64,000 bases of DNA from Branchiostoma belcheri (GCF_001625305.1 NW_017803943.1:934862-998861); one strand, 5' to 3'. Shown: positions 1 to 13,300, counted from the first letter of the stretch. Program-made: numbers and translations. The notes: a model not told the origin generated them from the sequence alone.

Positions 1-463
1 GCTAATATAACTCACTTAACTTCACGCCATATAATACCACTGTATCTAGTTGTGCAAGTTATCAATAAAAAAATTGGACTTGCAAACATGGTGTGATTCT
101 TTTTTTTTTACCAATTGCAAGACAGATAGAGCAGACTGTAGACTTAAGCTGCATGTTCACCTGCATGATATAATTTGTAACTCGTTATGTGTCTTTTATC
201 TCATTTAACTCAATGGAGAATTCGAAAAGACGTATAGCCGCATAATTTTACTCATGAACAGATACATAGCACCACGTTTACTACTAGTACTGCATGCACC
301 TAGTTCTGAAGATTACCTACTCTTTGTATACATATAGAAGATATGCCCAGCTCACATCAAATGTTCCCAATGCAGTTTTGCCGATTGAAAACAAGATTTT
401 ACAAATAATCTAAGGGTTAGAACCCCAAATTTCACATATTGGTACCACAGGAGGTGGCAAATT
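1..463. other. AT-rich flank downstream of GPCR-B, no gene seen
   Basis: I see no exon, RNA gene or clear repeat here. The stretch lies past the probable poly(A) site of the minus-strand receptor gene GPCR-B. Confidence 0.5.
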
Positions 464-469
464 TTTATT
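464..469 (-). terminator. Probable poly(A) signal of GPCR-B
   Basis: TTTATT on the plus strand is AATAAA on the minus strand, 162 bp past the GPCR-B stop codon. A transcript ending here would have a short 3' UTR of about 190 nt. The hexamer is seen; its use is inferred. Confidence 0.45.
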
Positions 470-630
470 ATGGTTTTTAAAAAGTAGGGCTCCTGTGGAA
501 TATATTTTTATGAGATAGCCATCACAGAGTGTAACCGAATACCTTTAATGAATTGTAGATTACTGGCGACTTGATACAAGCCACAATATAATACATCGAT
601 TTGAGTTAATTCACGCAAGGAACGAGGAAT

Positions 631-3600
631 TTAGACAGACGTTACGAAGGAAAAGGCATTCTGAGCTTTCCAGTAGAGATATTCCTCCAAATGAACTTGA
701 CCATTGGCCTTTGCATGGTCAAGGCCATCGGTGCCACCACCATGGTCTAAAGCAAAAGTGCCCTCTACCGACTTCAGTTGGTGGTGCAGCTCTTCCTCAG
801 AATTTGCCCCCCTGACTGACTGTCTATCAGGGGTTCCGAGTGGGGTTCCTAGAGGGGTGCCCTGGGTTCTCTGCAGGGAGTAGCCCTCTGCCAGGGACGG
901 GACGTCTAAATGCTGAACGAGGACCTCCGGGATCGGTAGGTTTGCCGCCAGCAGGCCTCTCGGAGAAGGCTGGTTCCCCCCTCGGCACGAGGCCCGGCGT
1001 TTGCCGCAGGATGATATCGCCTGGAATAGACCTCGGTTTGTCAATGAAGATATACATTGGACTAACAATTGATGGTGTGCTGTTTTTTGTTTGTTTGTTT
1101 GTTTGTTTGCTTCGCATTATTGGTAAACTGCCTTAAGACGTAACACACCGGTTTTGGGCAGTTACAGTAAGCACCCCCATGAAACTCCTTCCTCTTCGCC
1201 CCCGCCGTTCTGCTTCGCCCCCGCCCCGTTCTGCTTCGCCCCCGCAAAAAATCTGCTTCGCCCCCGTCGTTCCTCTACGCCCCCGGCGCAATTCTGCTTT
1301 GCCCCCGTCCTTCTGCTTAGCCCCCAATGGCGGCACAGCTCACAGTCGACACGAAAATCGTCTGCAAAATAACAATAAAGGCTGTGCCGCCAAATTTAAA
1401 GTAGCCCATGCTCCGGCAAACATTCTGGACCACCTTTCTGCCAAGTGGCGTTGCACAAATCCTTCCCATTCAAAAGTTTACCCCTTCCTCACGGCCCGTC
1501 AGTGGTTCTTACGTTTATAAGTACTGGCGGGAAATTTCACTCACGGCTGTACTTATAAACGCCAGTACTTATAAACGTAAGAACCACTGACGGGCCGTGA
1601 GGAGGGTAACTTTGAATGGGAAGGATTTGTGCAACGCCACTTGGCAGAAAGGTGGTCCAGAATGTTTGCCGGAGCATGGGCTACTTTAAATTTGGCGGCA
1701 CAGCCTTTATTGTTATTTTGCAGACGATTTTCGTGTCGACTGTGAGCTGTGCCGCCATTGGGGGCTAAGCAGAAGGACGGGGGCAAAGCAGAATTGCGCC
1801 GGGGGCGTAGAGGAACGACGGGGGCGAAGCAGATTTTTTGCGGGGGCGAAGCAGAACGGGCGGGGGCGAAGCAGAACGGCGGGGGCGAAGAGGAAGGAGT
1901 TTCATGGGGGTGCAGTAAGTACAAGCTGAGGAAGAATGTCTCCCAAACACTGCCGAACTAGGGATGTGACAGTTTACACCCTACCTGTTCCTTCTAGCCC
2001 ATGAATCTCCAAACTGGACCAAACGTTTAAAGAGAAGTAAAGGATTTTCAAAGGTATTGCTGCCCTCTAACCCCCTGTCCCCTGAATGTGTGAGGGATGA
2101 CTACTTTGCCCACCTGTCGGAAGCTGCTGCGGAAGCTGTGCGACATGAAGGCGTAACAGACGGGGTTGGCGCAGCTGTTCAGGTAGGACAGCAGGCGGAA
2201 GGCGATGCGCATGGCGTACACGTGCTGGGTGTGCTCGTCCAGGAGGTTAAAGGTCACCAGAGTGTGGAGGATCAGCAGCGGTCCCCAGCAGGACACAAAC
2301 ACCGCCATCACAACCAGCAGCATCTTCATTATCTGGAGGGGAAACATCGTGAACAGCTGCCAACAGCTGCTCCGTCTATACAAGTCCTCAAACAACATTA
2401 TCCAATCTGTTCTTAAATCTGAAGTGATATTCCGCAGCAGATTCTTTCGCAATAACTGGGCCTGTCTGTACATATAGTCATATTATTCTTTTACTGAATC
2501 AGATGTAATTGTGTTGTGTGTATTTTATATTTATGTTGTATATGGGTGAGTTATGCCTGAAATAAAGAAATAATAAATAATAGGTACCTATAATTGTTTG
2601 TGTACTTTCAGAGCGATCGTATTATACTTTAAATACTGGCTGAAGTCGCCTCGCCCCCCCCCCTCAAAAAAAGTTACAGCGCGTGTCCGTGTGTGTGCGA
2701 GCATGTGGCTGCCTGGTGTTTGGCTGTGCTAGCCAAATGTTGAAAATGTTTAAATTAAAACATTGGGGTATGGCCATATGGTTGGTAGATGATTGACTCA
2801 TGTGCAGGGGTCAAATTTGACTCAAATTTAACTCGAATTAGATTAGAATAGGAAGTTAGGCGTGTCCTAAATCTGAGCAGACTGTTTGATGTGAACTTCA
2901 GCCAACTTTGGTTGGTCGGTAGTCATCATCATCTTAAGTACTGCTGAGCCCAATTTACATTGGATTACTAGCAGCTGCACATGTAGTTGGGAGAAGGTTC
3001 TGAATGTGTGGCAATGTTTTACCTGTAAGCCGTTTTCGTCCCCCAGGACTTGGAACGATGGTTTTCGACTATTGGTTGAACTATTCTCGTCTGCGTTGCC
3101 CTGGGTGATGGTCTCCAGCTGCATTGACGTCATTCTGGGCCCGTGTGGCATGTTCTCAGCGGCCCCGACTACCTCGGGGTTTTGCGGGGTTCGCCGAAGA
3201 TGTTCCGAGAAACGGCGAAAGGACATCATCTTTCTGCACATCAAAACATGAAGAAGAAATCAGAGATTTTATATTTTCGTGAAATATGTACAGTTTTGGG
3301 AATTTTTCTGTTTACATCTATTCATTTATCAACTGGCACCCGGCCAACAGACTCCAGACCAAGTTCTTGTTGCATTCCTGCCTGCTTCTGAGACCTATGT
3401 CTGACCTTCTGTGGTCTGTGGTTAGGGAATTCCCCACCTAAGTGCTGTCACTTAACTCTATGGGCACGCAAGCAAACACACACAAACGCACACAAACACA
3501 CACATAAATGCACACATACACATACACGTGCACACGCACACACACACACACACACAGACAGACACACTCGCACACACAGACAGACACACAGAGACATAAT

Positions 3601-6600
3601 TTGAGGTACTTTATGTGCTTCCACTCCTCACTGCTTGGAGATGTCCTGGTATGTTTATTACTGTGATGTGCACCAGTACTCACCCTTCGTTTTCGACATT
3701 TTCTTTCTGTTCACTTTCTGAACTCTGACCTCTCCGCCGCTGCACGATTTCCCAGATGACGCAGCCGTAGGAGAAGCCCATTATGGCGAGGGGGAGGAGA
3801 AAGAGGACCAGCAGACCGTACAACACGTACAGACGCTCGTACACTACCGACGCCCACACCTGCTGACAGTGGTAGATGGTATCGCCCGTCCCCCAGTCAT
3901 ATCCCACAAGACCCTGCGGGGTGGATGAAAAGCACTTGAAGACAGTCTTAAGAGCAGAATCAACTTTTATAGTTCTGCACTTTATGCAATCATTGATATT
4001 GATAAATAATCTGAATAAAGAGATTTTTTACACAACTAAGCGTTTTATTCAGCCGACGTTTTGGTGACTGTCTGTCACCTTCCTCAGGGCGATTCTGACT
4101 GTTCCACAGTGCACAGCACAGGTGTCGCTGCCAGATACCTGTTCCCTGTAACAGTGTAGATACGTAAGCATCTTTAGCAGCGGCACATGTGCTGTGCAAT
4201 ATATCAGCAGTCAGAATCGCCCTGAGGAAGTCCACAGGCAGTCACCGAAACATTGGCTGAATAAAACACTTCATTGCTTAAAAAGAGTATCTTAATATTC
4301 AGTGACTTACCAACCTGGTGGAACTATTCAAGGATGATAAATACTCCATTTGAAAACAACACCCTCCTCCCAACTTTTAAAAGCAATCTGGAGTTCCGTA
4401 CTTGGCTCTGCTCGAGGGCTAACTATGCCCAGCATGGCGGAAATTACGAACAGTGTTTCTTCATCATAAAATAGCCCTGATGATTGATGTAGGGTATCTG
4501 GTGCTTACATTCTCATACATGTCCTAATGGATAGAACTGCAGGCAAGAGATACCACGCAACAATCGTTACAAGCACGAGCCCACGGCTATTCAGAAGTGA
4601 CTACTCTCCAAGCATTTTAATCGGGCTCTCTTTTTGTACTGGTAACCTCTTTACGCCAGCCTAACTGGTGGAAAATGGTAACTGCCTGGCCAATTTGATA
4701 CTGTCCTGGCGGCCACCGATAGATCTGCGTTGAGATTAATAATTTACAGGAAATACACACTCGATCACTTCTAAAGGGAACATCATTTTTGACCTTATCA
4801 AAGTCTACTGTTTTGCTGATGAAATGTTGTTGCTCCGCCTAATCATTAGTAGTAAGTACACCTCAGTTTCTTTGAAGGCTGTACATGCTCAGTCCACATT
4901 ATATGAACGGAAAAATATAACTCTTCAGCTACAAAATCATCTGAATTTTGTTTCATAGCTTTTTGATTTATGAGTTTCTGTCCATGAAAATTTGACATTT
5001 TACGTGGTGTAAAATCTACTCTTGCATCAAAGCCAGCGAGGTGAGTGATAAAGCTGCAGGTCTTGGCTATAGTTGAGCCGATTACAACGAAAATCGATCA
5101 GCTACAATCCTCCCGATGATCCAAGGCTCCAGGCATCGCAATTTTACTCGCAAAACGCAGCAGAGGCTAATCCGTGTTAAAGGAAGCATCACTTTGGACA
5201 TTCGGGATAGCCGGAAGTAAGCTTCTAGCTTCAAATCAATTTGTACTCAACCAACACACAACATTTCCTGTGCACGCCATTTTGTAGTAGATTTTGAGCG
5301 ATGGGAATTCAAACTTGCCCCCCGCCCCACACCCAAAACCTTGTCTTCACCGTATTTGTAGCCCATTTCTTTCCCCGTTCACGGGAGAATTGGGGGTGTG
5401 CCCTCTTCAAAACGAATACACGAGCTTCTTATTTTGTTGTCGGCTAAGTGCCGCATTTTTCCTATCGCCCCCGCAGTCTGTCAACTTTGCCATCAAGTTA
5501 TTCATGACTATTTCTTCGGCACAGCTCATTTTGATAAGATTTGACCCCCTGGTTTTACCCTGACCCTGTCATGTCAGAGGCAGGCGCGGGCAGGGAAATT
5601 GGTAGGAATGAAAGCTTTGAATTCCTCGCGGCTTGGAATTGAGGAAATAGGCCTGCGAACACGCAAACTTCAGGCAGAACACATGATATTTCTAGGGTGG
5701 ATAAGGTCGGGAATGAAAAACTAACTAATTCGTAGTCAAGGTGTGTTTTATCAATAAGGTAGCCCGATATTTGGTATAAGGTAGTAGTGTACATGTTATG
5801 TCACTGTCAGGCGCAGACACGAAAATGGATAGGGATACAAGCTTTAAATCTAGGACATTTAGTTCCAAATACCAGCCGCCGCAAATGTCAATGTAAATAA
5901 CCTACATCCAGGCGTTGACTTGCTTTCATCATTTAATGAGAATTATTTTGTGTAGAGGGGCTGGTTTTTAGAAACATGCATCTCGCAAAATGACAAAGAC
6001 AAAATGAAATAATTTTACATAATATGAAAACATATCGCGAGTACTTTAAAAGTTAGCTCCTACGTGTAAAATGATAGTTTTTTAGAATAACGTCAGCGAA
6101 TTGAAATTTCGACAATTTTTGTAATTCCGGTTTCAACTTCTTTCTTGTGGCTTTTGGGTAACATAAAGTCTAAGGGTAAAAGCGTCGTGTGACCCGGTAC
6201 ATGGTAATGGCAAAGGAAATGTCGGTAACAGTACAGGTGATAAGAGCTTCAACTCACTCTGCAACTCCCACACCCGCCCTTTAGTGTACATTTGGTGCCC
6301 TTTGGAGCAAATGTGTGCATTGTTGTCCTCCTGTGTATGTTCAAAGTTGCGGTACAATTGTCGTTCTGACATTCCTGTTGAGATGTTTCGTGGCTTGCGG
6401 CACGAGGTTAGAGATAAATGTTGTTGTGAACACCAGTTTCAGCACCAAGGACAGGGCCGCGTGTACGTACGCGCTAAGCGTTTCTGACAGAAAATGTCGG
6501 CCTGTGACAAGCCGGTTTGATCCGGGAGTACGGTTCCAGGCGCCCACTTTGAAGGCTGGCCGTTCTTTCAGTACTTTGATGTTTTACTTGAAGTTACCTC

Positions 6601-8163
6601 GCTCAACTTCTCATTTACGCAAGACTTTATCATCCATCTCTTTTATGAAATTAAAACAGAAGGGGGGGCTTAGAGTTGATCTTTCCAGTATTTTGGACGG
6701 GACATGGTTTGCAGAAACTTGAGGAAACTATATTTTATCATGTATCAATGTATTATAGGTTATCTTCTTATATCACTGTCTATAGGACGCATTTAAGAAG
6801 GCCTTGTTGCTAGTCTATTATTTGTGTATTTAGAACATCAAAAGTAGGACAGTTGGTCGTTCCTGTACCCACTTCAGTTCTTGTGTTGTAAAGCTCACTT
6901 AAGATGTAACATTATTAACTGAAAAGGTAGATAATTTTTTAAAACCTGTACATGTACCTTCATGTAGACGGTCTACCTACAGAATTGTCCACTTACATTT
7001 TTAGACAGATATCGGTGGATTGTAGCAAAAACTAATACCATACTTACCACACGAAAGGATAGAAGAAAGGCTCTGTCATGTGTAGTTCAAACTCTAGTGT
7101 CATAATCTATGAACTGTTTAGTACACAGAACCACCACTACAGCTTGGTACACGTTTTTGGTGATGTTGTTTGATGAACCCTATAATTTGAGGGGAGTGAC
7201 CTAGAAATGAAACTAGGGCAAAACATCGGCGACTGAGAACTCGCTTGTGGGATTGCATATGTACGGTAAAGGAGTATTAAAGTCAGTCGATATGAGGGTG
7301 TTATTTTCCCATATATAAAATATATGTTGGGAAATAACAACCTCCTTCCTAGAAAGGTATTATTTTCTAACAGATACACTATCTATTGGAAAATAATACT
7401 TATCTATGTAAATAACAACCTCCCACCTAGCAGGGTGTTATTTTCCAATAGATTAACTATCTGTTGGAAAACAGCTCTTATCTATTGGAAAATAGCAATC
7501 TCCTTCCAACTTAAGTGATCCTTCCAGCCAATCAGATAAACTTAAAACCGTTCCCCTATTTATTATCTGAAACAAAATTAGACTGCCAACCGAATGAGAA
7601 TTTGAAATGAATGAAGTCTAAAATCAGGAGAGATGTGTGAGTGAATGCAAATTTGCTTTCAAAATAACGGCTCAGACCAGACGTGGTAATTTCCGTCTCT
7701 CATACTCTCAGGAAGGAGGCTAAATGTATATAACTATAATTACCTATGGAGAGGAGTAGCAACTTTCGGGTTGCAAATACATTCTTCTGGTTCCATCTAA
7801 CTGTAATTTGGGTACGATAATGGCATGTGATCAGTATCCCGGAAAATAACTCAGGGTTGAGGTATTCAAAGGTTCCTTCCTTCCGTGAACTATCGTTAAG
7901 TGTAGTAAATTGACTCCGAATTAGATAGATTTAGATTACACAACGTTTAGGATTAGGTTAAGTATGGCGGGTCAATATCACATAAATGAAAGACATTCAT
8001 TTTATATCTATGCCCTTATATTAGCTTACGAGCTAAATACAGGTTATGGTGTACAAACAGTGATACAAGTCTGGTATGACTACATCTATAGCATACTAAT
8101 ATGTATAGGTTCAGCTTCTTCTCGCTTCTGAAGACAGTTGTAGGTGTAAGAACATATGGAGCT

Positions 8164-8217
<54 letters not shown>

Positions 8218-9283
8218 TGTGTGAGTGTTTCTGATCTTACGTTAGTTTTCAAAGGGCATGATTGGGTTCAGTTTGTCCGAGAGTGAGAAAGTGAGAAAAA
8301 AGATGGAGGTGTGAGATCTCCAAAGTCTTGTTTCCTGTTAAACAACACAGATACAAAAGTGTTTATACAGAGTCACACACCTGTATAACCAGGCTGGGGG
8401 AGGCCAGGAGGAGAGACAGCACCCAGATGACCGCCACAGCACGGCGAGCCTTCCCGTACATGAACATGGCACGGGCCTTCATCGGGTGGAGGATACCGTA
8501 GTACCTGCAACACACACAGGTTCATAGTACATCAGTAAACCCCATTCTATTGTTATAAAATATCGGCGACAAATTTGATCTACAATGAAGCATGTCGTCT
8601 ACCGACAAGGATAGACAAACACCAATTTCCTGTTTGACTGGGTTTTCTTAAGTTAAGACTGTTTTTCTCTTATTGTATTTAATGGATGGATGGATGGATG
8701 GATGGATGAATGGATGGATGGATGGATGGATGGATGGATGGATGGATGGATGGATGGATGGATGGATGGATGGATGGATGGATGGATGGATGGATGGATG
8801 GATGGATGGATGGATGGATGGATGGATTTGTTTTGATTTATTTTATCATTGGATAATGTATTATTACCTTTCAATGGAGATGCATGTGAGCGTGAGGACG
8901 GAACAGATGACCGACAGAAACTGCAGGAGTGCCGTGGCCTTACACAGGAAGCCGCCCAGCTCCCAGGCCGGCAGGAAGAACTCGGCCGCCTTGACGGGCA
9001 CGCACAGCGCCACGATCAGCAGGTCCGCCGTGGCCAGGTTCCCCAGGAGGTAGTTGGTGGTGGAGCGGAGCCGCCGGAAACGCGCCACGGAGAAGACCAC
9101 CAGCACGTTCCCGACGGTGCCGAGAAGGAAGCAGACGGCGTAGGTGAGGATGGTGGGGACGGAGACCGCCAGGTTCTCCAGGATGGCGGCTGCGCCCACG
9201 TACGGCTCGGGGACCGTCACGTTCGAACCTGTAGAGTTACTGACATTTTTCTCGGCCCTTTCGAAGTCGTCAAGAGCCGCCAT
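631..9283 (-). CDS. GPCR-B: class A neuropeptide-type G protein-coupled receptor, complete, 529 aa
   Basis: Six coding exons: 8868-9283, 8381-8504, 3684-3913, 3023-3233, 2114-2332, 631-1020. All have GT-AG borders and consistent phases, and the codons sum exactly. Visible features: three N-glycosylation sequons near residues 13-24; TM1 with GN; LATAD in TM2; the conserved Cys before TM3; ERY (residues 138-140) in place of DRY; the ECL2 motif YHCQQVW; Pro in TM5; CWGP in TM6; NPVCY in TM7. It would be a plasma-membrane receptor signalling through heterotrimeric G proteins. The TM5-TM6 loop is moderate, about 86 codons. The tail ends VTSV, which fits a class I PDZ ligand. The terminal exon (631-1020) was chosen because its start, [14 protein letters not shown], aligns with the last exon of paralogue GPCR-A. 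TM6-TM7 resemble CCK/orexin-type peptide receptors, but the ligand is not recognisable. A splice acceptor 5 bp upstream of the ATG (exon edge 9288) implies an unmapped 5' UTR exon. Confidence 0.88.
1172..1912. mobile_element. Foldback (long inverted repeat) element in the last intron of GPCR-B
   Basis: Two near-identical arms of about 355 bp (roughly 1172-1529 and 1560-1912) face each other around a 30-bp spacer. The outer ends read CACCCCC...GGGGGTG and are flanked by the direct 7-bp repeat CAGTAAG (1165-1171 and 1913-1919), a probable target-site duplication. Each outer arm holds a short array of CGCCCCCG-TTCTGCTT-type units. No transposase is encoded, so it is non-autonomous. Open frames crossing it are repeat artefacts. 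Confidence 0.85.
3474..3594. repeat. CA-rich microsatellite
   Basis: Imperfect (CA)n, with interspersed CACA and GACA units, in the GPCR-B intron between exons 3 and 4. Confidence 0.85.
4039..4269. mobile_element. MITE-like inverted repeat, 65-bp arms
   Basis: The left arm (about 4039-4103) and right arm (about 4206-4269) are reverse complements with a few mismatches. Both contain TTTTATTCAGCC and CCTCAGGGCGATTCTGACTG. A related single arm plus flank occurs at 9801-9900. No coding capacity. Confidence 0.75.
4271..7309. other. GPCR-B intron 2, unique-looking DNA
   Basis: This is the bulk of the long intron between exons 2 and 3 of GPCR-B. I see no exon or recognisable repeat except a loose duplication around 5570-5640 and 5795-5860, which share a GTCAGGCGC core and an AAAGCTTT-like stretch. 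Confidence 0.4.
7310..7480. repeat. Row of three AT-rich hairpins built on TTATTTTCCAATAG
   Basis: Three consecutive inverted repeats (about 7310-7338, 7357-7399, 7434-7473) share the motif TTATTTTCC(AATAG) and its complement CTATTGGAAAATAA. They look like tandem copies of one palindromic unit. Confidence 0.7.
8169..8216. repeat. (GT)n followed by (GC)n microsatellite
   Basis: An uninterrupted alternating purine-pyrimidine run in GPCR-B intron 2, close to exon 2. Such runs can form Z-DNA in principle. Confidence 0.9.
8682..8826. repeat. (TGGA)n microsatellite
   Basis: About 36 tandem ATGG/TGGA units with one interruption near 8707, in the first coding intron of GPCR-B, ending about 40 bp from the exon 1 donor. 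Frames reading MDGWMDGW come from this repeat. Confidence 0.95.
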
Positions 9284-9800
9284 TTCGTCTGTGACCGAGA
9301 AAATAAAATAGCGAAATATGATTTACTGTTTCTAGGGCAGCAATTTTCATATCATTTACTGTTTCTATGGCTGCAAACCTCATTCATCGTTTTAATTGAT
9401 TTAAGTCATAAAGCCCAACCTTATCAGAGGCGTACGTGTGTAATACAAATCTTACAGTATCAAAGACGTATACAATTATGTACTAGTGCTTGTTGCACAC
9501 CGAGTCACGTATTGGGCAGGTCTTTCATGATTCTCCAGTCATTAAAACACGCAGCTCCCTTTGATCCGAGCCCCTCTCATGTTCCTATGTCTAATCATGA
9601 CATTTTACAAACTCTACAGCACACACTTAATTGCAGCGCGCTTCCGCAAACCCCGTTTGTACAGCCTCATCTAATTGCCATTAAGGCTTTCTACACAAAT
9701 CACATCCCGGTACTCAAGTTGTTATCCGCACGAAAAACATAACGCCTGAGGCAGAACCATCTGTCGGTTATACAAGAAGACGTTATCTCTTTTTACATAA

Positions 9801-9900
9801 CCAAGTGTTTTATTCAGCCGACGTTTCGGTGACCGTCTGTCACCTTCCCCATGGCAAATCTGAATTTTTATTCAGTGACTTACCAACCTAGTAAAACTAC
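9801..9900. mobile_element. Solo arm of the 4039-4269 MITE family
   Basis: It shares TTTTATTCAGCCGACGTTT and the following GTCTGTCACCTTCC with the left arm at 4039, plus a downstream ATTCAGTGACTTACCAACCT shared with 4298-4318. Confidence 0.7.
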
Positions 9901-10173
9901 TCACGGAAGATGGTATCTTGTTATCGCTTGATATTCTGTTAGTAGTCTGAGTTAGTAGTGTTTCGTCGTGACAAAACGCGACGCTGAAAATATATGAATG
10001 ATTAAAAGATCCATGCGTACTAAGGCATCATTTTCTTCCGACTTTGCACAAGCAAAATCAAGATCTAGAAGGGCGTAAACATTTAGAGACAGTGCTTTAA
10101 TCAAAATTGTTTCGAGAGTTTTAAACCAACATTTAAACATTGACTGTACTTCTTTTGTACAGTTGGTGGCATC

Positions 10174-10330
10174 GTGTGGCGTAATGGTCGACGTCAGAGC
10201 GTTCGGCTCGGAACCAAGAGGTCCCGGGTTCGATCCCGACATGTTGTGCCCTTGCGAAAGGCACTTTACACGACTTTTCTACCTGTACGGTGGAGTGACG
10301 CCCATCGGACCTTTCGGCTAATTATAATCG
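10174..10330 (+). mobile_element. tRNA-derived SINE
   Basis: The tRNA-like head has an A-box region (GTGGCGTAATGGT) and a clear B-box (GGTTCGATCCC), followed by a tRNA-unrelated tail containing CCCTTGCGAAAGGCACTT. The head is not a good cloverleaf, so this is a SINE and not a functional tRNA. Related copies: 19660-19879 (minus) and 31229-31380 (plus). Confidence 0.8.
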
Positions 10331-13300
10331 TTGATACTGTGTCCAAACAATGATGAGGACACGGCATCAGGTGGCATGTGGATGTCTGCGTGACTTCAAC
10401 AACAAAACAGAACTGTTTCTGACGTGCGCTGATGTAAATTTCATCATTTTCTTATCAATGCTGCTGTCAGTTATATCAAAATCTGACGCAGTTTCTGTAA
10501 TCTATCTGATTCAGTCCCCATTGAAAAAGAAATCAGATTTGATTCAATCTTAAAAACGTAAACATTCTTTCGCTGATCTAGTTTTTCTAACCAGCTGGTG
10601 CTGCAGGCTCGGTGCTGGGGACCATATGTTAGCTGCATTCAAAGAAAGGTGCAACACTGGATTCCTGAATTGTTTTGTCAAAATCTATAAGGTTGCGTAG
10701 TAACAATTTTCGTATTTGTCAAACCTAGAAGGTTTAAAATGTAGATTTCCAGATTTTAAACCTCCTTGATCAAACCATACGATGGGAGTTTTTTTTGACC
10801 CAACAAAAAGTGCATCGACTTTCGTGAAGTCAACTACAAAGTACCAAATACAAAATAAATGTTCCAATTTTACTGACTATTGCCATGCGTTTAAAGGCAT
10901 TAAAAGCCATTTCAAGGCGACAATAAAATATTCTGGATGAGAAAAAAAAATCTTCAGTTATTCAAACACTCACCTTGGACACGTGCTCACTCCAGTCTTT
11001 CCATGGTCTCAAATTTCAGTTTCACCAGTTGACCAGGTACGTAGGTCGTGGATTTCCTCTCTGTGAGATTTTGGAAGATGGAGGTAGAACATAAATATAT
11101 ACTTCCCTTCCGACCCAAGAGGCTACAGCTACTCTCGCCAAATGTTTCCTCCGTAGCCTCGAGAGGCACTCAGCACTGGTTCTCTCTGGGACTTGGCTTG
11201 AATAACTCCTATATAAGTACACGGCTGGTTTGATGTTGACCCCAGGTGGAAATTCAAACATGAACCACAGCATCTGGCCTTGGACCAACCAATTAGTCAA
11301 ATCACGGGGTTGACCTGGCATATCTTTTCTTTGATTTTTCTACTTCGCTTCTTGTCGTGCTTCAGTGAACATGAAATGAACTTTAAACAGGAAAAAGAAG
11401 TCCTCATAAAGAAACTATAAAATGTACAGCGATTCTTGGAATTAAACCTTAGCAATAACCATATTAAGTATTTTCCTTGCTGAATTTTTTCGACAGGATG
11501 TTTTTTTCTGGATGCAGCAGTGAAATCACGTTTCTCACCCACACAGTTTGTCAAAATTGCTTTACGTGATCTTGTGTTGCAAATCAACACTAATTTAAGT
11601 CTATTTCCACATGTTTACCGGGCTTTTTAAACACACAGTCGCATGCGAATAGCTGTAATTCCGGTACGTAAGTAGTTACAGACAAGTAGCGCAGTTAGCC
11701 TGCAGAGTGCACATCCGCTGCTGCTAATCAACCACCATTGCCAGTCAGCATGCGTACACGGGAAATGATTTACTCGAAGCGAAACGGAGGTCTAAAAATT
11801 ACTGCGTAAGAGAAATCAACATTCTCTTCACAGGCTAATAGGCAGTGACTAAAACGCAGAAGGAGATTTTCTACAAGTGCGGGGTCACAGCTTTCGATTA
11901 CAGACAGTTTATATAAACATCCAACAAGTTCTGTTTTTGCGTCACTTGCCTTGCTCTTGGTACTGTGTTTTATAAATCATAGTTAGCGGCGACACGGGGG
12001 TAACTAGAATGACTTGCGTCTGGCTATCTGCTGTAGAGACATGTTGACGTGATAAAAATATCCAGCAACAAAATATCTTTTTTGTTTGTTTCAAGGTTTT
12101 TTTAAGTCACTCTCAATTGATGTGATTAAGCATGATGTCTTTTTTACGTAGCTAGTAGTAGTCATGCGGCTCGCTACTGCAAGAAGGTTCACATAACGTC
12201 CTTGCATGGCTACGTACTGCATCCTAACTCAGTTATTAATGCCGTCTTGTCACGCAGTACATCGTGCTTCTAGATGAGTCCAGTTATCAGAAACTGACGC
12301 ATCCTCCGGAGCGTGAAGAGATCTTCAAGAGGAACTCTGTGAAAATTGTTTTCCTACTTCTTCTGTTAAAACACCCAATATTTAGCAGGCCGGCCGGTCA
12401 AAAGCCCCGCAGCAGAATGCACGTCATACGGATTTGCAGCGCTCCAACGGTCTCTATTTGATGATTTCAAAGGAAGACCTTTGATAAAGGGTAGTGAACT
12501 GCATAGCCTGGGGCCGGGGAGGCTAAATTGGCCTGTAGGAAGAAATTGTAGCTTTCTGCGGGGCATTCCCCCAGGCGGGTATACTTAATGACTTCTCCGG
12601 AAAAACGCACGTAAACCACGAGAGAGGGCGGAGAACTTTTGAGTTTGGACTACTTTCTGGAACAAACAGTTCGCGTGTGGCAACGTTTTTAACTCTATCA
12701 ACATTAGTGGCTACCGTTGTACATGTTAACAGATATGAGCCATCGTCGATTTGCTGTAAATTGTTACTTTCCTTCTTTCGGCTGAACTACGAGTAACAAG
12801 TGGCTTAGAAACGAAGTTATTACCAGCTACAGACCCCAGTCTGACCCTCATCTCACCCCAATCTTATATGATGTTTTTAACTCAAATGTAGTGTGAACCT
12901 GGTGGTAATATACTAACGCTGCAAAATGTCCTATCTTTAGCACACCTTAACTTAACGGTATACGCCAGTGAAATAAACCTTTAAGGCGTGCTTACATCAA
13001 TGTCTATCTCGCTCTCTAATTGTGAAAACATTTTTGTTCAATTTTGTATTCGTATTCCTTATTTAGCACGTAAATAGTTAATACCAGTACAAAGTAAAAT
13101 ACACAGGAAGAGTGTGCTGAGGGATCCGTGGCCTTCCCCAAAAACGAAAAAACAAGCATGCAAACTTAAGAAGATAAGAAAAACGATAAACAGAAATAGA
13201 AATACATTCACAGCTTCTCGGGTTAATTATGCTGAACACATACAATCAACAAATGCACAAAAACCCTGTTGCAGTACCATTGGAAATAGACAGGTGAACC

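Noticed and set aside
1154..1961. Several Pro/Cys-rich or Gly-rich open frames
   Set aside because: They follow the short repeats inside the foldback element and occur in mirrored form on both arms.
3438..3683. Cys/Val-rich frame on the minus strand
   Set aside because: Translation of the CA microsatellite.
8653..9053. MDGWMDGW and IHPSIHPS open frames
   Set aside because: Direct translation of the TGGA microsatellite.
8849..9742. Long plus-strand open frame opposite GPCR-B exon 1 (and its mirror at 18970-19617)
   Set aside because: It is the antisense shadow of the GC-rich first receptor exon. It appears twice only because the exon is duplicated, and it loses similarity outside the exon.
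10174..10245. Functional tRNA gene
   Set aside because: Only A- and B-box-like segments are present; the arms do not form a sound cloverleaf and a SINE tail follows.
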